A DNA stretch of 64,000 bases, taken from assembly GCA_003415625.1 (NCBI GenBank), contig PYIU01000008.1, forward strand, positions 2,790,001 through 2,854,000. The letters are read 5' to 3'. Made by a program: the position numbers and the translations under genes. The DNA comes from Aquanectria penicillioides. Taxonomy: Eukaryota > Ascomycota > Sordariomycetes > Hypocreales > Nectriaceae. The notes below the pieces were generated by a model. That model searched no databases and had not been told where the DNA came from. It saw only the letters and a list, made by a program, of their open reading frames with translations. How positions within the stretch are numbered: position 1 is the stretch's first letter; the number at the start of each line of letters is the position of its first letter. Positions 24,111 through 34,559 of the stretch are shown piece after piece.

Positions 24111-24609
24111 CTAAATCTTTCCTTCGCTTCCATGGACAATGTGATCGACCAAGGCCGTGTCGAGATAGGCCCTGACCTGCACAATCCTGCCCTGCTCGTT
24201 CCAGCGAGTAACCCAACAGAAGGTGTTGTTATATTCGAGGCCAGTCTTAGTCTTGCTGGTGTTGGTCATCTCAATCACAGCCCATTCCTCGTCCCCGCCG
24301 CCGACGATGTTGTGAACAAGGGGATGGACAGGGTGCGCCGGATCCATAATCTTGCCCAGACGACCAAAGGTCTTCTCGCGAAACTCGTCGCGGCTGTGGT
24401 AGGTACCGCCGAGGATAGTCTTGGATTGCACGATCCAGACTACGATACAAAGAGATCTGAAATTAGAGACCAGAGAACTATGAGTCTAAAGATTGGTAAC
24501 TTGACATACCGACATCAGGTTCGACATTGGCAAAGAAGCTGTCGTAATCCCCCACAGCCACGTGGGAGAAGACGCTCTGGATGTGTTCTTTACTAGCGTA
24601 CTTGGGCAT
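24111..24609 (-). CDS. NTF2/SnoaL-like protein
   Basis: Exons are 24609-24510 and 24439-24111 (429 nt, 142 residues). After splicing the protein reads HVAVGDYDSFFANVEPDVVW, then GTYHSRDEFREKTFGRL, then AVIEMTNTSKTKTGLEYNN, then CWVTRWNEQGRIVQVRAYLD. This is the alpha+beta barrel pattern of SnoaL-like polyketide cyclases and ketosteroid-isomerase-like proteins, at the usual family length. Such proteins bind small hydrophobic ligands or act as cyclases/isomerases, but many fungal members have no known role. No signal peptide. It stands alone, convergent with the Zn2Cys6 gene. A CATATAAT sequence about 165 bp upstream could be a TATA element. Confidence 0.8.
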
Positions 24610-25135
24610 GGTTGCGTGTTCGTGAACTAAAATGCAGGAATATGTGGCTGCGCTAATCGGTATGCTTACTTGCAGGATTGTTTGTTCGAGCTTAAATGGT
24701 TTAAGGCAAATCGACCAACTGCCTGCGTGACCGGACATTCAGCAACCCCATCGCAATGGCAGACTTGATTGGAGCCATTATATGGAGAAGTTATCATGAA
24801 ACAGAAATAAAATTTCTAAATGCCGCACCGTGCCGCGCGCTTCTGACGCCATTCCCACCCTTGGCAGGTCCACCTTCGGGCGGCGGATACGAGATAGTAG
24901 ACTACGCCGAGTGTGACACAGGAATGGGCCGATTTCAGATATGAGCTCTCAAAAACGCACAGATTTAATTAGTGAGCATGACATAAGCTATTTCCGTACT
25001 TCCAGGGCTATAGATGATGGAGGCTAACCCGGCTTCTCATAATGTACCGTAGTGTTCAGGATCTAGAGTATACAGATGCCTATAAATAAGGTCATCAAGA
25101 AATTCTTGAGCTATTAGCTTGACAGAAGATGTGCT
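24610..25135. other. Intergenic region, promoter of NTF2-like gene
   Basis: About 530 bp between the NTF2-like start and the dispersed repeat. It should contain the NTF2-like promoter. No coding signal or other repeat was recognised. Confidence 0.5.
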
Positions 25136-25620
25136 GGAGCCTAGTATCTTCTAGTGGGCTCCTTCAATTACATTGCTAATTGCTTTGCTCGTATACTGGC
25201 TATCACCATGTAAGCACTGATCACTACATTGGTGCTTTGTTGGTGGAAGGGGACACTGGCCAAAACACACACCCCACCCAGAAGGGTATAGGGTAAGCAG
25301 ATTCGGTGATGACCGGATAGCCTTTCCAAGCAGCTGCGAACAACTTGAGAGTGTTAGAGCATCTGATCAGAAGCTCTAGAGTGCCCCTTAAAGAAAAGAA
25401 GAAAAGGATATAAAGCGGAAAGTCATAAATAAAGGAATATTATGGGGCTGCACCTGGACCTCAATAGAGTCCAAATGTAAGGAATTTAGAATTTCAAAAA
25501 TAAAAATTGGTTGGAGAAAACTGCCTGTTCATTTCCTATGTCTCTGTGGTCCCTTTTATCTTCCTTGACCTCCCTGATGACAGGTTGATCCACATTACCC
25601 TAGACCACCAACTCAGTGCC
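25136..25620 (-). repeat. Lightly mutated copy of the dispersed repeat (partner at 7.35-7.81 kb)
   Basis: The reverse complement of about 25190-25610 aligns with 7360-7760. This copy keeps CCA, TCA and CCG where the other has TTA, TTA and TTG, so it has largely escaped RIP. The 49 bp at 25250-25298 differ from 7681-7729 by one base. A small hairpin with arms GGAGCC and GGCTCC (25136-25162) marks the low-coordinate side. It lies in the spacer between two minus-strand genes. It may be a solo LTR or a fragment; the ends are not resolved. Confidence 0.8.
25356..25377. repeat. Near-perfect 22-bp palindrome (core GCATCTGATCAGAAGC)
   Basis: Twenty of 22 bases pair in self-complementary order, centred on CTGATCAG. 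It is the less mutated counterpart of the perfect palindrome at 7599-7620. Palindromes of this kind can be element termini or protein-binding sites; the role is unknown. Confidence 0.7.
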
Positions 25621-25959
25621 TATTCATGGTATGCATGTCGCCTCAAATTATCCGCATCAAGGCTCAAGCGAAGGGTCTGTAGCATCACTGTGCCGCAGAA
25701 ATTTGATAACCCGAAACATTACGTAATATTATCAATTTCATACCGATTCCATAATACGCCTTGGGTATATAGATATAAACAAGATCCGGCACTGATATTC
25801 CAAAAGCAAGTTCACGTACTTGGTCATGTCAAAAATATGTCCTTGTCCCTTAACTCCTCGATCTAAGGCAAAGTGCCCTGCTGCGTCAACGTGATATCGC
25901 ATCTCATAGTACACTTCATTCATGGCTAAACCTCAGTCATCACAGAAGTCTCGCTCGAC
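25621..25959. other. Spacer at 3' end of the PD-(D/E)XK gene
   Basis: This AT-leaning 339 bp probably holds the 3' untranslated region of the minus-strand gene. The plus-strand open frame at 25507-25866 overlaps the repeat edge and has no recognisable features. Confidence 0.5.
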
Positions 25960-28900
25960 TCACTTCCACGCTGCCTGCTCTCTTCTTGCTCCTTGTGCTG
26001 ACGACTCCCCTTCCCCAGGCTCAGGAGGAGGAATCAAACGAAGTCGCTTGCTCAGCGGACTCACTGATAATTGTTTGCGTTTCTCACTGCGACCAGGGCT
26101 AGTCGGGGTGGAGGGATTGCTTCTTCCTCCAGTAGCGGGCCGCTTTTCTTCTTTTCGCGACACTGCCGGCCTTGAGGGCGTAGACGGATTTCCAAGATCA
26201 GGTTCGTCGTCATCGTCAATGATTATATACTCGGGGCCGGAATCAGTGTGTGCTGCTCTGCGAGGACTTAGAAACTGAGCCATCCTCGAGCTTTGACTTG
26301 ACTCGTGACTCTTGAGTGACGGAAAAATACTGGGTGCGTCCTCATCTAAAGCATGGAGTAGATTACTTTCTTGCTTGAGATGCTCCCACATTGTCCTCTT
26401 CAACTTTGGCATTGGGGGCGGCTCAGACTCTCTCAAAAGGTTGAAATTCGAATCAGAAGATTCCCGGTAGTTGGTAGACTTGAGATGTTTCACAAACGCC
26501 TCCAAATAGCCCCTGAGGCTGTTGTCGATGAATTCATCTCTTGGCTTTTCCTTGACGTTCCATCCTTTGTTGAATGGGGCCTTGTTGTAATACCTCTTGA
26601 CACTCAAGGCCCAGGCTGGTTGGAATTGACCATCTCTCCATGGGATATCATCTTTTGAAACAGATGCGCCATTGGAGAAGACGCAGAGTTCCGCGGTAGA
26701 ACCTATTGGCTGATTACTACTCGAGATGGCAAAAAGCAATCGCGTGTTGGACAGCCGTGGGTAAGGTTTGATCCAAGGCCAATTTTGGTCCCCATTCTCC
26801 TCAGAATCTCCCATATTTTGTTCGGCTTCATCAAGGGTCGAATGTAAGCGAAAAATAGGCGAAGTCGGCTCATTTCTACCAATCTTGTGCTTCAGATACA
26901 GCTGGTAGACGAGTTGGCGTGCCTTGGAGAGTGGTCCTTCGCCTATGATGATCTCCCTCTGCTTCCAAGTGTTGTTGTCTTCCTTCTCAAGGTCGAGCCA
27001 TTGCCAAATATACTGCAGCCTGGGGGGGTTCCTTTTGAATGTTGAGTATTTCATGCTGTACATGCAGGCTCGAGATGCGCATGCGGCGAGATTTTCCACG
27101 GCTGAACGACCAAATATTTCGTGAACGGGAGGTATAAACCTAACCGAGGGAATGCGCGAGAAGTACTTGTCGCGAGGCTTCTGTCTCTCAGCTATTTGGA
27201 AGACTTTGTCAATGAGACTTTCTGCAATCGCGATGTAGCTCAGCTCCCTGGTTTGTTCCCAGTCATGGGAAATGTACCAGCTAACCGCAATGGAAACGAG
27301 GAAAGGTTTGTCCGGTGGAGTCATGTCAGGCACACGCCGGTCTGTCCGTGTCCAAGAGTTCTCAAGATCGTCCAAAATCTCGCGTGTCGTTCGAAAGCAT
27401 TCCTCAAGGCTCTCGATAACGGATCTTGCTAGTAGTTTCGCTGCTGTGTGGTTTGGGGCGGAGTAGATGAGATGATCGAAGTTTTCCTCGGTGATGTATA
27501 AGCCAATAAATTTAGTCCTTATGTACCGGATGTCTCGAAAAACGCCGTTATTGCTGTCGAAGCAACGGAGCGGGTCAACAGATGGTACTCGGGCATCTGT
27601 CAAGGCTCCTGGGCTGTCGCTTGCATCACCACAAGCCCAATTCGAGATATCTCCTCGTAACGAAGCAATATCCTCATCAAATGTAAGGCTTCTCGAATAA
27701 TGTGTTGCAACCTTCTTCAGGCTTTGGACAATACCTTCGCGGTACATGTCGCGAGCCCAATCGACAAGATAGTCGACAATTAATAAGAGCTGAAGTGCCT
27801 TTTCTGGAGAGTCGATTCCACCTTCCCACAGCTTAATGACATGCTAAGACTAGTCAGTGTCTGTTTTAAGCCCAATGAGTTTTAGCTCTGCTTACATAGT
27901 ACTTGGTGGTGCCTTTGACTTCGATGTAAGCAGCGTTCACTGTCCACATCTCACCCTTGTAGGACAGAAACCATACCAGCGGGCCACTATCCCAGCTCTC
28001 ATCCTCTTCTGCGACTTGGGCTAAGTCGTCCTGGATAGACAAGAGCTCTCTAATAGAGAAGGCAGTTTGGATTTGAATGTCGGTGAATGAACCTGGTCCA
28101 CTTCCTGATTTGGCTTCGATCAGCAGAAATGGAAACACGATAGGCTGTCCCTTAGTCCGAAAAGGGTGGCTTTTAATACCATCTTCTGATACCCTGGCTT
28201 CAGCCGATTCCAGGAGCCGGACTAGCCTATCTGTTGAGCGAAGTCCATAGACCCTGTCGGGACGCTCCTCGCGTTTCGGTAGATCAGCCTTAATTTCGGG
28301 CGGATAAACCAGGCCTTCATCAACTCTGTCGTCGAACAGAGGACTTATACCTGGATCATAGCTGCTAGATCAAATTAGTATTTTATCTCGCAAGGTCAGG
28401 CGATATCAACTTACCTGTTATCCCGCGGTCCGGCTCCGTCGCACTGACACGGCCTGCGGTTTTTCTGGCGTTTCTCAAGGGATTTTTTTAGGTCCTGAGT
28501 TGGATCACTTGACTGGCTGACTTCGAACTCGGATCGCCACAGCCTGCCACGGCATTTGTGACTAATAAGTGAGTTAGAACAAGGAAAGACGAGATGATTC
28601 GACCGCGAGGGATTTCCTTGATTCGGGCACCTACCAAGCGACCTCCACCGTAAATCTCCACATGACGTCTGGCTCAACAGACATTCGCCATCCTGCCTCG
28701 TTTTTCCCTCCAAGCATGCAAACTTTTGCTAGTTGCGAGATCCTCTTTGCACGGTGTCGTACTTGTTGTCTCCAAGGGTGGCGCGAAATATCCGCGGCGA
28801 TGCTCTCTTGGTAATGCTTCAGTCGCTTTCTCCCCAGCTCCCCAACGTCTTCGAAAATCTTCTTGCAGCTCTTTGGCAATTGAGTTTCGTCGAGAGAATC

Positions 28901-28972
28901 GATTGCGCCGTCGAATTTCATATTGTATTTCACCCTCAGCAAATGGTGAATGTCTGTTTGCTTGCCCGCCAT
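25960..28972 (-). CDS. Fungal PD-(D/E)XK nuclease-like protein with SUMO-interaction-like motif
   Basis: Exons are 28972-28635, 28561-28415, 28364-27896 and 27843-25960 (2838 nt, 945 residues, in frame). Exon 3 carries a PD-(D/E)XK-type signature: RPDRVYGL (D about residue 198), then FPFLLIEAKS (E about 245, K about 247), with a beta-strand before EAK. This core is seen in a group of uncharacterised fungal proteins. The large C-terminal part is mostly helical and unassigned. Near the C-terminus are a hydrophobic-acidic run EYIIIDDDDEPD, a classic SUMO-interacting pattern, then S/T-P-rich sequence and basic runs (RKEEKR, KRKQL, KRLRL) like nuclear signals. A nuclear, SUMO-linked nuclease or pseudo-nuclease is inferred, not shown. 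The start is the first ATG of exon 1 (MAGKQTDIHHLL). Confidence 0.8.
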
Positions 28973-29292
28973 GGTGGGTGGCTGGGTTGTAGCGGGCGTG
29001 CGTGTGTGTGATTTGGCAGAGAAACCCGGGGAGGCGTTATTCGGCTAGTTATACATTTCGAAGGAGACTTCAGAGGCCTGTCAGTTTGTCGGCCGCAGCA
29101 GGTTCATTCCTGGCCATCTCTTGGGGGCCAGATCCACTTGGGCGGGTGCTGGTTTCAACAACCGCCTAACCCATGCATCCGGCGAGGTCCCCCGGAGGCG
29201 CAGTCTGCAGGACAGGATGCGTTCAGGTTCTGGCGGTGATTCTCAAGCATTGATTCATGATATCATTGAGGCTCTATAATATTCATACTATC
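28973..29292. promoter_or_regulatory. Promoter region of the PD-(D/E)XK gene
   Basis: This 320-bp GC-balanced spacer lies between two minus-strand genes. It should carry the promoter of the PD-(D/E)XK gene and the 3' end of the membrane-protein gene. No clear TATA box or repeat. Confidence 0.45.
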
Positions 29293-30244
29293 TTAAACTG
29301 AGTTCCCTTCTCGCCGTTGATCCTCTTCTTGTTGCTGTTTCTTCCATCTTGTCGTCACCCAATCTGAAAAACCCAAACCTGCAAAGAGAATAAGCATCCT
29401 GTGCAGCAGTTAGCTAAATAATATCCACAGAGAGGAAAAAAAAAAGACGCAGCATGTAATTTGTTCAAGGGGAAATCTTACACTCCAAAAACCCTGGAGG
29501 CCGCGATTCCTTGGATGAATGAGTTTCCGACTCGGCAATCAGGCGATTCGGGGTCGGCGTTGTCCCGGCAAAATTTTGTTGAGCCAAACCAAACCCAAAG
29601 GCCCGTCACAATCGGGTCGAACATGAGGAAGTAAATCCATGCCATAAAGAAGAAGTAGCCTCGCCCTTTTTCTCGATTCGGGTCGAAGCCGAGGCGATGG
29701 AAATAGCATGCAAAAGCGAGAAAAAGAAAGATGCTGCCCATCTCGATGGTGCTGGCAATTAGGCTGATCATGCTGCAAAGGAGGATCAGTTACAGTCTGG
29801 CAGGTTAAATTGGAGATGCTTCTTTTTATCTTGGGTCACTGACACTTCCCCGGTGGCCTCATGAATGCTGATTCTCGTCAATGGCATATACGAGATGGTC
29901 ATTCCGAAGGCCCACGGCAAGATGAATGAGAAACAGGCCAAGAGCCCGCTCAAACCATCCCTCCATCCTCTGAGGTGCACCTCGGGCGCTTGCAAGGTTC
30001 CCTGTGGGTTTGGCGGCGGTTGTGTTTCTTCATCTTCAGTGTGATCGTCAATAGGGTTCGGGACCCGATCTTGGACTCGATGTTCAAGCCGGTCTGTAGG
30101 CCGTGTTTCAGCAGGGCAGGGCTCTGGAGGGATATGGCGGGGACTTTTCAGAGGATACGGAGCATCGGCGAAGCCAACAACTTCGTCGTCGCTGTCGTCG
30201 CCGAGCTGCTTTGGGGGCGATTTTGGTCTCTCGGTCTGGTCCAT
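29293..30244 (-). CDS. Four-helix integral membrane protein, family unknown
   Basis: Exons are 30244-29844, 29772-29482 and 29398-29293 (798 nt, 265 residues, in frame). The first 100 residues are acidic, proline-rich and predicted disordered. Four hydrophobic segments follow: LLACFSFILPWAFGMTISYM, then ISLIASTIEMGSIFLFLAF, then YFFFMAWIYFLMFDPIVTGL, then FGVMLILFAGLGFSDWV. The third exon supplies most of the last helix and a charged tail (WKKQQQEEDQRRE). If exon 2 were read on without splicing it would stop just before this helix, so the intron matters. I recognise no family. Topology suggests a cytosolic disordered N-terminus. An upstream in-frame ATG at 30367 exists, but 30244 fits better. 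Confidence 0.7.
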
Positions 30245-31641
30245 TCTGGCGATGATGTTGATGGATTTCGGGGGTTGAATGAGGAATGTTGGCGACCGAT
30301 CTCGCGACCCCTCTGAAGCTGATGTGCAACATGAGATATCAGCAGCGGCGCCCAAGCCATGTAACACAGCCTAGGCCTCCAGGGCGGAATGGCGCAGGCA
30401 CCGAAGCGCCCGCCTTGTGGTGGTTGCACAGCCACCGCCCGACGAACCATTAGCCTGACTTTTGAAGGCGCTGCAGGCGGCCTGTTTGCGAACGACAGCC
30501 CAATTGTGAGTTGCAAATCTGCCTTGCTCGCGCCATTACTGTGGGAGTATGTGTTGTCGTCGCTCAAGGCGCCTAGCAACCACTAATGTCCAACCAATAA
30601 GTTACATGAAAGGCCTTTGTCAGTCTAGGGGTTTCTTGATGAGCACATGCGCGAACGAAGACAGCTTTGCCACCTCTTCCGCTATTGCAACTTGCCCGGA
30701 ATGATCGACTCCCCAAAAGAGTATCGCATATCGGGGGGGCATATCCTCATTCCCTCGCCTCCACTTCCGCATCCGCATCAAAGACTCAGAAGCCCGACTA
30801 AAATTTATCTCAAGGCACCGATGAACTGTGCCGCCGGTAGATTTTCTGGGCTACAGCTATCCAGTGAGGAGGCCAAGTGAATTTGCGAGACACTCAAGCC
30901 GACATCGCGACAGCCCAGATGCCCACATAACATGCACTCATAATACTTAGAGCATTTACTACTCCTTTTTCATTCTTCGGCTGTCAATATCAACGATACA
31001 TGGCCTAGTGTCAAATTCCCTTGGCTCGGACAGTATTCTGGGAAGAGCCTGGCCGAGAGTGGGATCATATTACGGTCGTGATATTCTTATCCTAGTAAAG
31101 AGCGAGCTGAGTGACATGCAATCGCATAGAACTATGCTAAAGTGATCCTTGATAATGAAATACTGGCTTCAATGACCTTCCTTCACGGGAGTCATAGCCG
31201 GTACGTTGGCGCTAGCCGTACACATCGTCTTGGTGGGGACCAGAAGTCAATGACGCCCCACCGAGCTTAGAAGCGTGACAAACACTTACGAATACCTGTG
31301 TTCGTGGTTCCATAAACATAAGAAGATAGAACCATGATATCTTTTCAGGTGCGGGGTTCGGAAGCTCATTGAATCTTTACGGCCTGACTTGACTAACAAC
31401 GAAGGATAGTATAGCAAATCGGAAGTAGAACGTCGGAGTCGCGACCCACTTACCGGACTCCCACTTACCGAACTCAGCGAATGAAGACGAGGTTTCTAAT
31501 ACCCGATTCTACCGGAGCAATGTCATATTCCGTCTGCACAAATTCAAGCGTGAATGTGATAATTTTTAATAAACCTTTCACGCTGCCCCGGCTCTTGGAT
31601 CCCTTCCTTGCCATAGTCCAACGTTTGAGCCACTCTGCAAG
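30245..31641. other. Large intergenic region
   Basis: This 1.4-kb spacer separates divergent genes and must include both promoters. The part near 30390-30560 is GC-rich; the rest is mixed. No coding signal, tRNA or transposon relic was recognised. Confidence 0.5.
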
Positions 31642-33501
31642 ATGGTAAATACGTCGCTGAGAACCAAAGAGGCATCAACCCCGGCCGCGCCTTATCGCCC
31701 GGCCATTCATCCACAGAAGGTCCGTTGATAGCCTTATATAGTGAACGTGTTAGTTTCATAATACTAACATTTAACAGGTGCTACCCCCATTAAGACCTGC
31801 ACCGCGACTGCAGCATGAAACCTTGCTCTTGGATGGGGGACAGGTTATACTGGAAAAAGATGTTGCAATTCCAATGCGGGACGGAGTAAAGTTATACGCC
31901 GATATTTATAGGCCCGTTGAGACTATTACAAAGACAACGCCATCCATCGTCCTGTTTGCACCCTTCGGCAAGCATGGAGCTGTCCCCCGAGAAAAGTTCA
32001 GCAACATGGGGGTAGATTTCTCGAAGCTTTCCAAGTATACGCATTGGGAGCTGCCTGACCCCCTTGTTTGGTGTGCTGACTATCAGTATTCTTTGGTAAG
32101 CGTGGATCCCCGGGGTACGTGGTGGTCCGAGGGTGACAAGGCCCATTTCTTCTCTCCAGAAGAGGGCCGGGATGGCTATGATATTGTTGAATGGATTGCC
32201 ACACAGTCTTGGTTAGTTTTGAACCCCCTCATTGACACTAGTCCCTAATAAACCCCGACGCACATAGGTCCACAGGTAATGTTGGCTGGGGGGCAGTGTC
32301 ATACTTCGCAATGTCTATTTACCAGACTGCCGTCCTGAAGCCACCTCATCTTAAAGCTATTATGCCCTGGGAGGGAATAAGCGACATATATCGAGAGGTG
32401 AACTGCCCAGGTGGTATTCCAAATGTGGCATTTCAACAGCTTTGGATGGACATGACAGGGAATGGTTTGGGAGAAGTTGAAGATCATGCTGCAGCTGCCA
32501 TCGAACACCCATTGTTTGATGCATGGTGGCAATCCAAGGTTGTGGACTGGAATCTGATCGATATACCGGCCTTTTCTGTGACTGGCTGGTCAAGCCTTGG
32601 CCTTCATCTACGCGGAACGATTGAAGCTTGGAACCAGTTTTCCTCGGAGCAAAAGTTCCTCATGATCCACGCAAGTTATTCTTCAGCGCCACGGGAAGAG
32701 CCTGTTCAACTAATCTTGTGTTACTAGGGTGGCCGAGAATGGAGTGAATACTACAAAGATGAGAACATTAAGCGACAAAAAGAATTTTTCGACAGATTTC
32801 TCAAGGATACTCCGAATAGCGTTGCCAGTTGGCCCAAGGTCCAATATGATGTACGCACCTCGGCAGAATCAAGCTCGACTGTTCTCGGCACCGTTTTCCC
32901 CCCACCAGCAGAATTTACTCAGCTTTATCTCCAACCTGCTGGTCAGATGGCCTTGGGAAAAGGTGCACAGCAAGAATACGTGTCTTTTCAGGCACATGAT
33001 CCCCAGTCCCAGGCCAGTTTTGACTATACCTTCACCGAGAGGACTGAACTCACAGGATATTCGTCTGTTAAGCTGTTCGTTCAAGCCTTGCGATATCCAG
33101 ATGTTGATCTCTATGTCGCACTGCAGAAGGTTGCAAACGGAAACGAGGTTAAGTTCTATCACTCTACCCAACAGATCGAGGCTTCTGCGTCATTTGGGTG
33201 GCTACGTGCATCTCATCGCGAGCTAGACACGGAGCGCAGCCGCCCAGAGAGACCATATCATACGCATCGAAGGAGGCAATGGCTTCGTCCCAATGATATA
33301 GTTGAAGTTGATGTCGAGATTTGGCCATCCAGCACCGTCTGGGAAGCTGGAGAGACGCTTCGGTTGTCTGTCAAAGGGAGCGGGTTCACAAATCCTGAGC
33401 ACCCAACCCAAGTCAAAGGTCCAAGCCACGGTTTCGGCGAGGTGCGAGTTTGGTTAGGGTCATACCCCAGCTCTCTTCTCGTGCCTCGGGTTATAGCCTA
33501 G
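31642..33501 (+). CDS. S15/CocE-NonD family hydrolase
   Basis: Exons are 31642-31719, 31778-32211, 32268-32670 and 32728-33501 (1689 nt, 562 residues, in frame). The alpha/beta-hydrolase half has IPMRDGVKLYADIYRP, then SVDPRGTWWSEGD, the nucleophile region TGNVGWGAVSYFAM (probable Ser in AVSYF), and MIHGGREWSEYY, where the His may complete the triad. The C-terminal half (PAEFTQLYLQPAG, then LRLSVKGSGF) matches the jelly-roll domain of X-Pro dipeptidyl-peptidase-like (S15) and cocaine-esterase-type enzymes. It would cleave an ester or amide bond of unknown substrate. Intron 3 is GC-AG (GCAAGT at 32671) and splits MIH from GGREW. The tiny first exon starts at ATG 31642; the intron after it has a good branch site (CTAAC). 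No signal peptide. It is followed in the same direction by an MFS transporter and a methyltransferase. Confidence 0.85.
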
Positions 33502-34559
33502 AGGTTCATTAGTTTATTCTGATTACATTTCAAAGCCACATGAGGAAATATTCAAGAATCTTACACACTATTCATTCTATGCGCGTGATTTGACGACGCC
33601 AAAACTCAAATTAATGAGTCAGAACATCACTGGTTTTAGCCTCAGCCCGTCAGCAAATTAAAGAGACATCCTAAAACTGAATCCAGCCGAAACAAATATT
33701 CATCACCTGAAACCTGTGATCCAGGCCCTACTCATACATGGCATAAACTCATGGGATGGTTAAGGGTAGTTAGTCTTGTATAAAACCCTCTGTTATTTTG
33801 CATTCAACTTAGACATTCTTCGCATGTACCATGAAAGAGTCTGTCATAAAGTGGTGTCAACCTATATTCTAGAATAATTAGCATTATTTCTAATGCACCA
33901 TGTGCCCTAAGTCATCACATTATGAGATAGCCAAAGCATAGTATAGAGGTTCCAAGGTATTGATGCTCTGATAGTCGGTATCGTACTACACCCCCACATC
34001 CCGATAGCACCGTCCCATACCCCACGGATCTCGGATCCCAGCTGGCCTCACCAAGCAGCATATCGAACCCCCGTCTGTTCTCCTGGGATGTGGGAATGCG
34101 GGGGATGCAGGGAATAATGGACCATAACCTGTCAAATTTCCTAGTCTGCGAGCACTAATTACTGGATGCGTCAGGTATCGTTTGCCGGCCGTACCATGAT
34201 TGACACCTGATATCGGCCTTAGCTCAGCTAATATCAAACCCTGCCCGCCATACACCTTTCCATACGAACTCTGGGAGAAGCTCGCTCGAGCAATCGGATT
34301 GAGAGCTTCGGATAACCCGCAGCCACCGCAAACAACACAAACCAGCTAGTTCATTAGTGCAATTTCGACTCCGCTTCCCCGCAATGTCAAACCAATACCC
34401 CATGGGGAAGGCAAAAGACAACATTGGCGCATCCAGTACTTAAGATTCCGGGGGTCTTGCTAGTATTCTCTTGATCCGAACGCAGACTCCCATATTTTTT
34501 ATTGCTCATATCTTCTAAATATTCGTAGTGCAGTTCCAGCACTTATTCATCAGAGAGTC
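33502..34559 (+). promoter_or_regulatory. Upstream region of the TRI12-like gene
   Basis: This 1.06-kb spacer should hold the transporter promoter. A perfect 10-bp inverted repeat is present: CCCACATCCC at 33993-34002 and GGGATGTGGG at 34085-34094. No coding signal was recognised. Confidence 0.5.

Noticed and set aside
24018..24596. A 192-residue plus-strand frame
   Set aside because: It is antisense to the NTF2-like gene, whose spliced frame has clear family motifs.
25507..25866. A 119-residue plus-strand gene
   Set aside because: It starts within the dispersed repeat and has no features.
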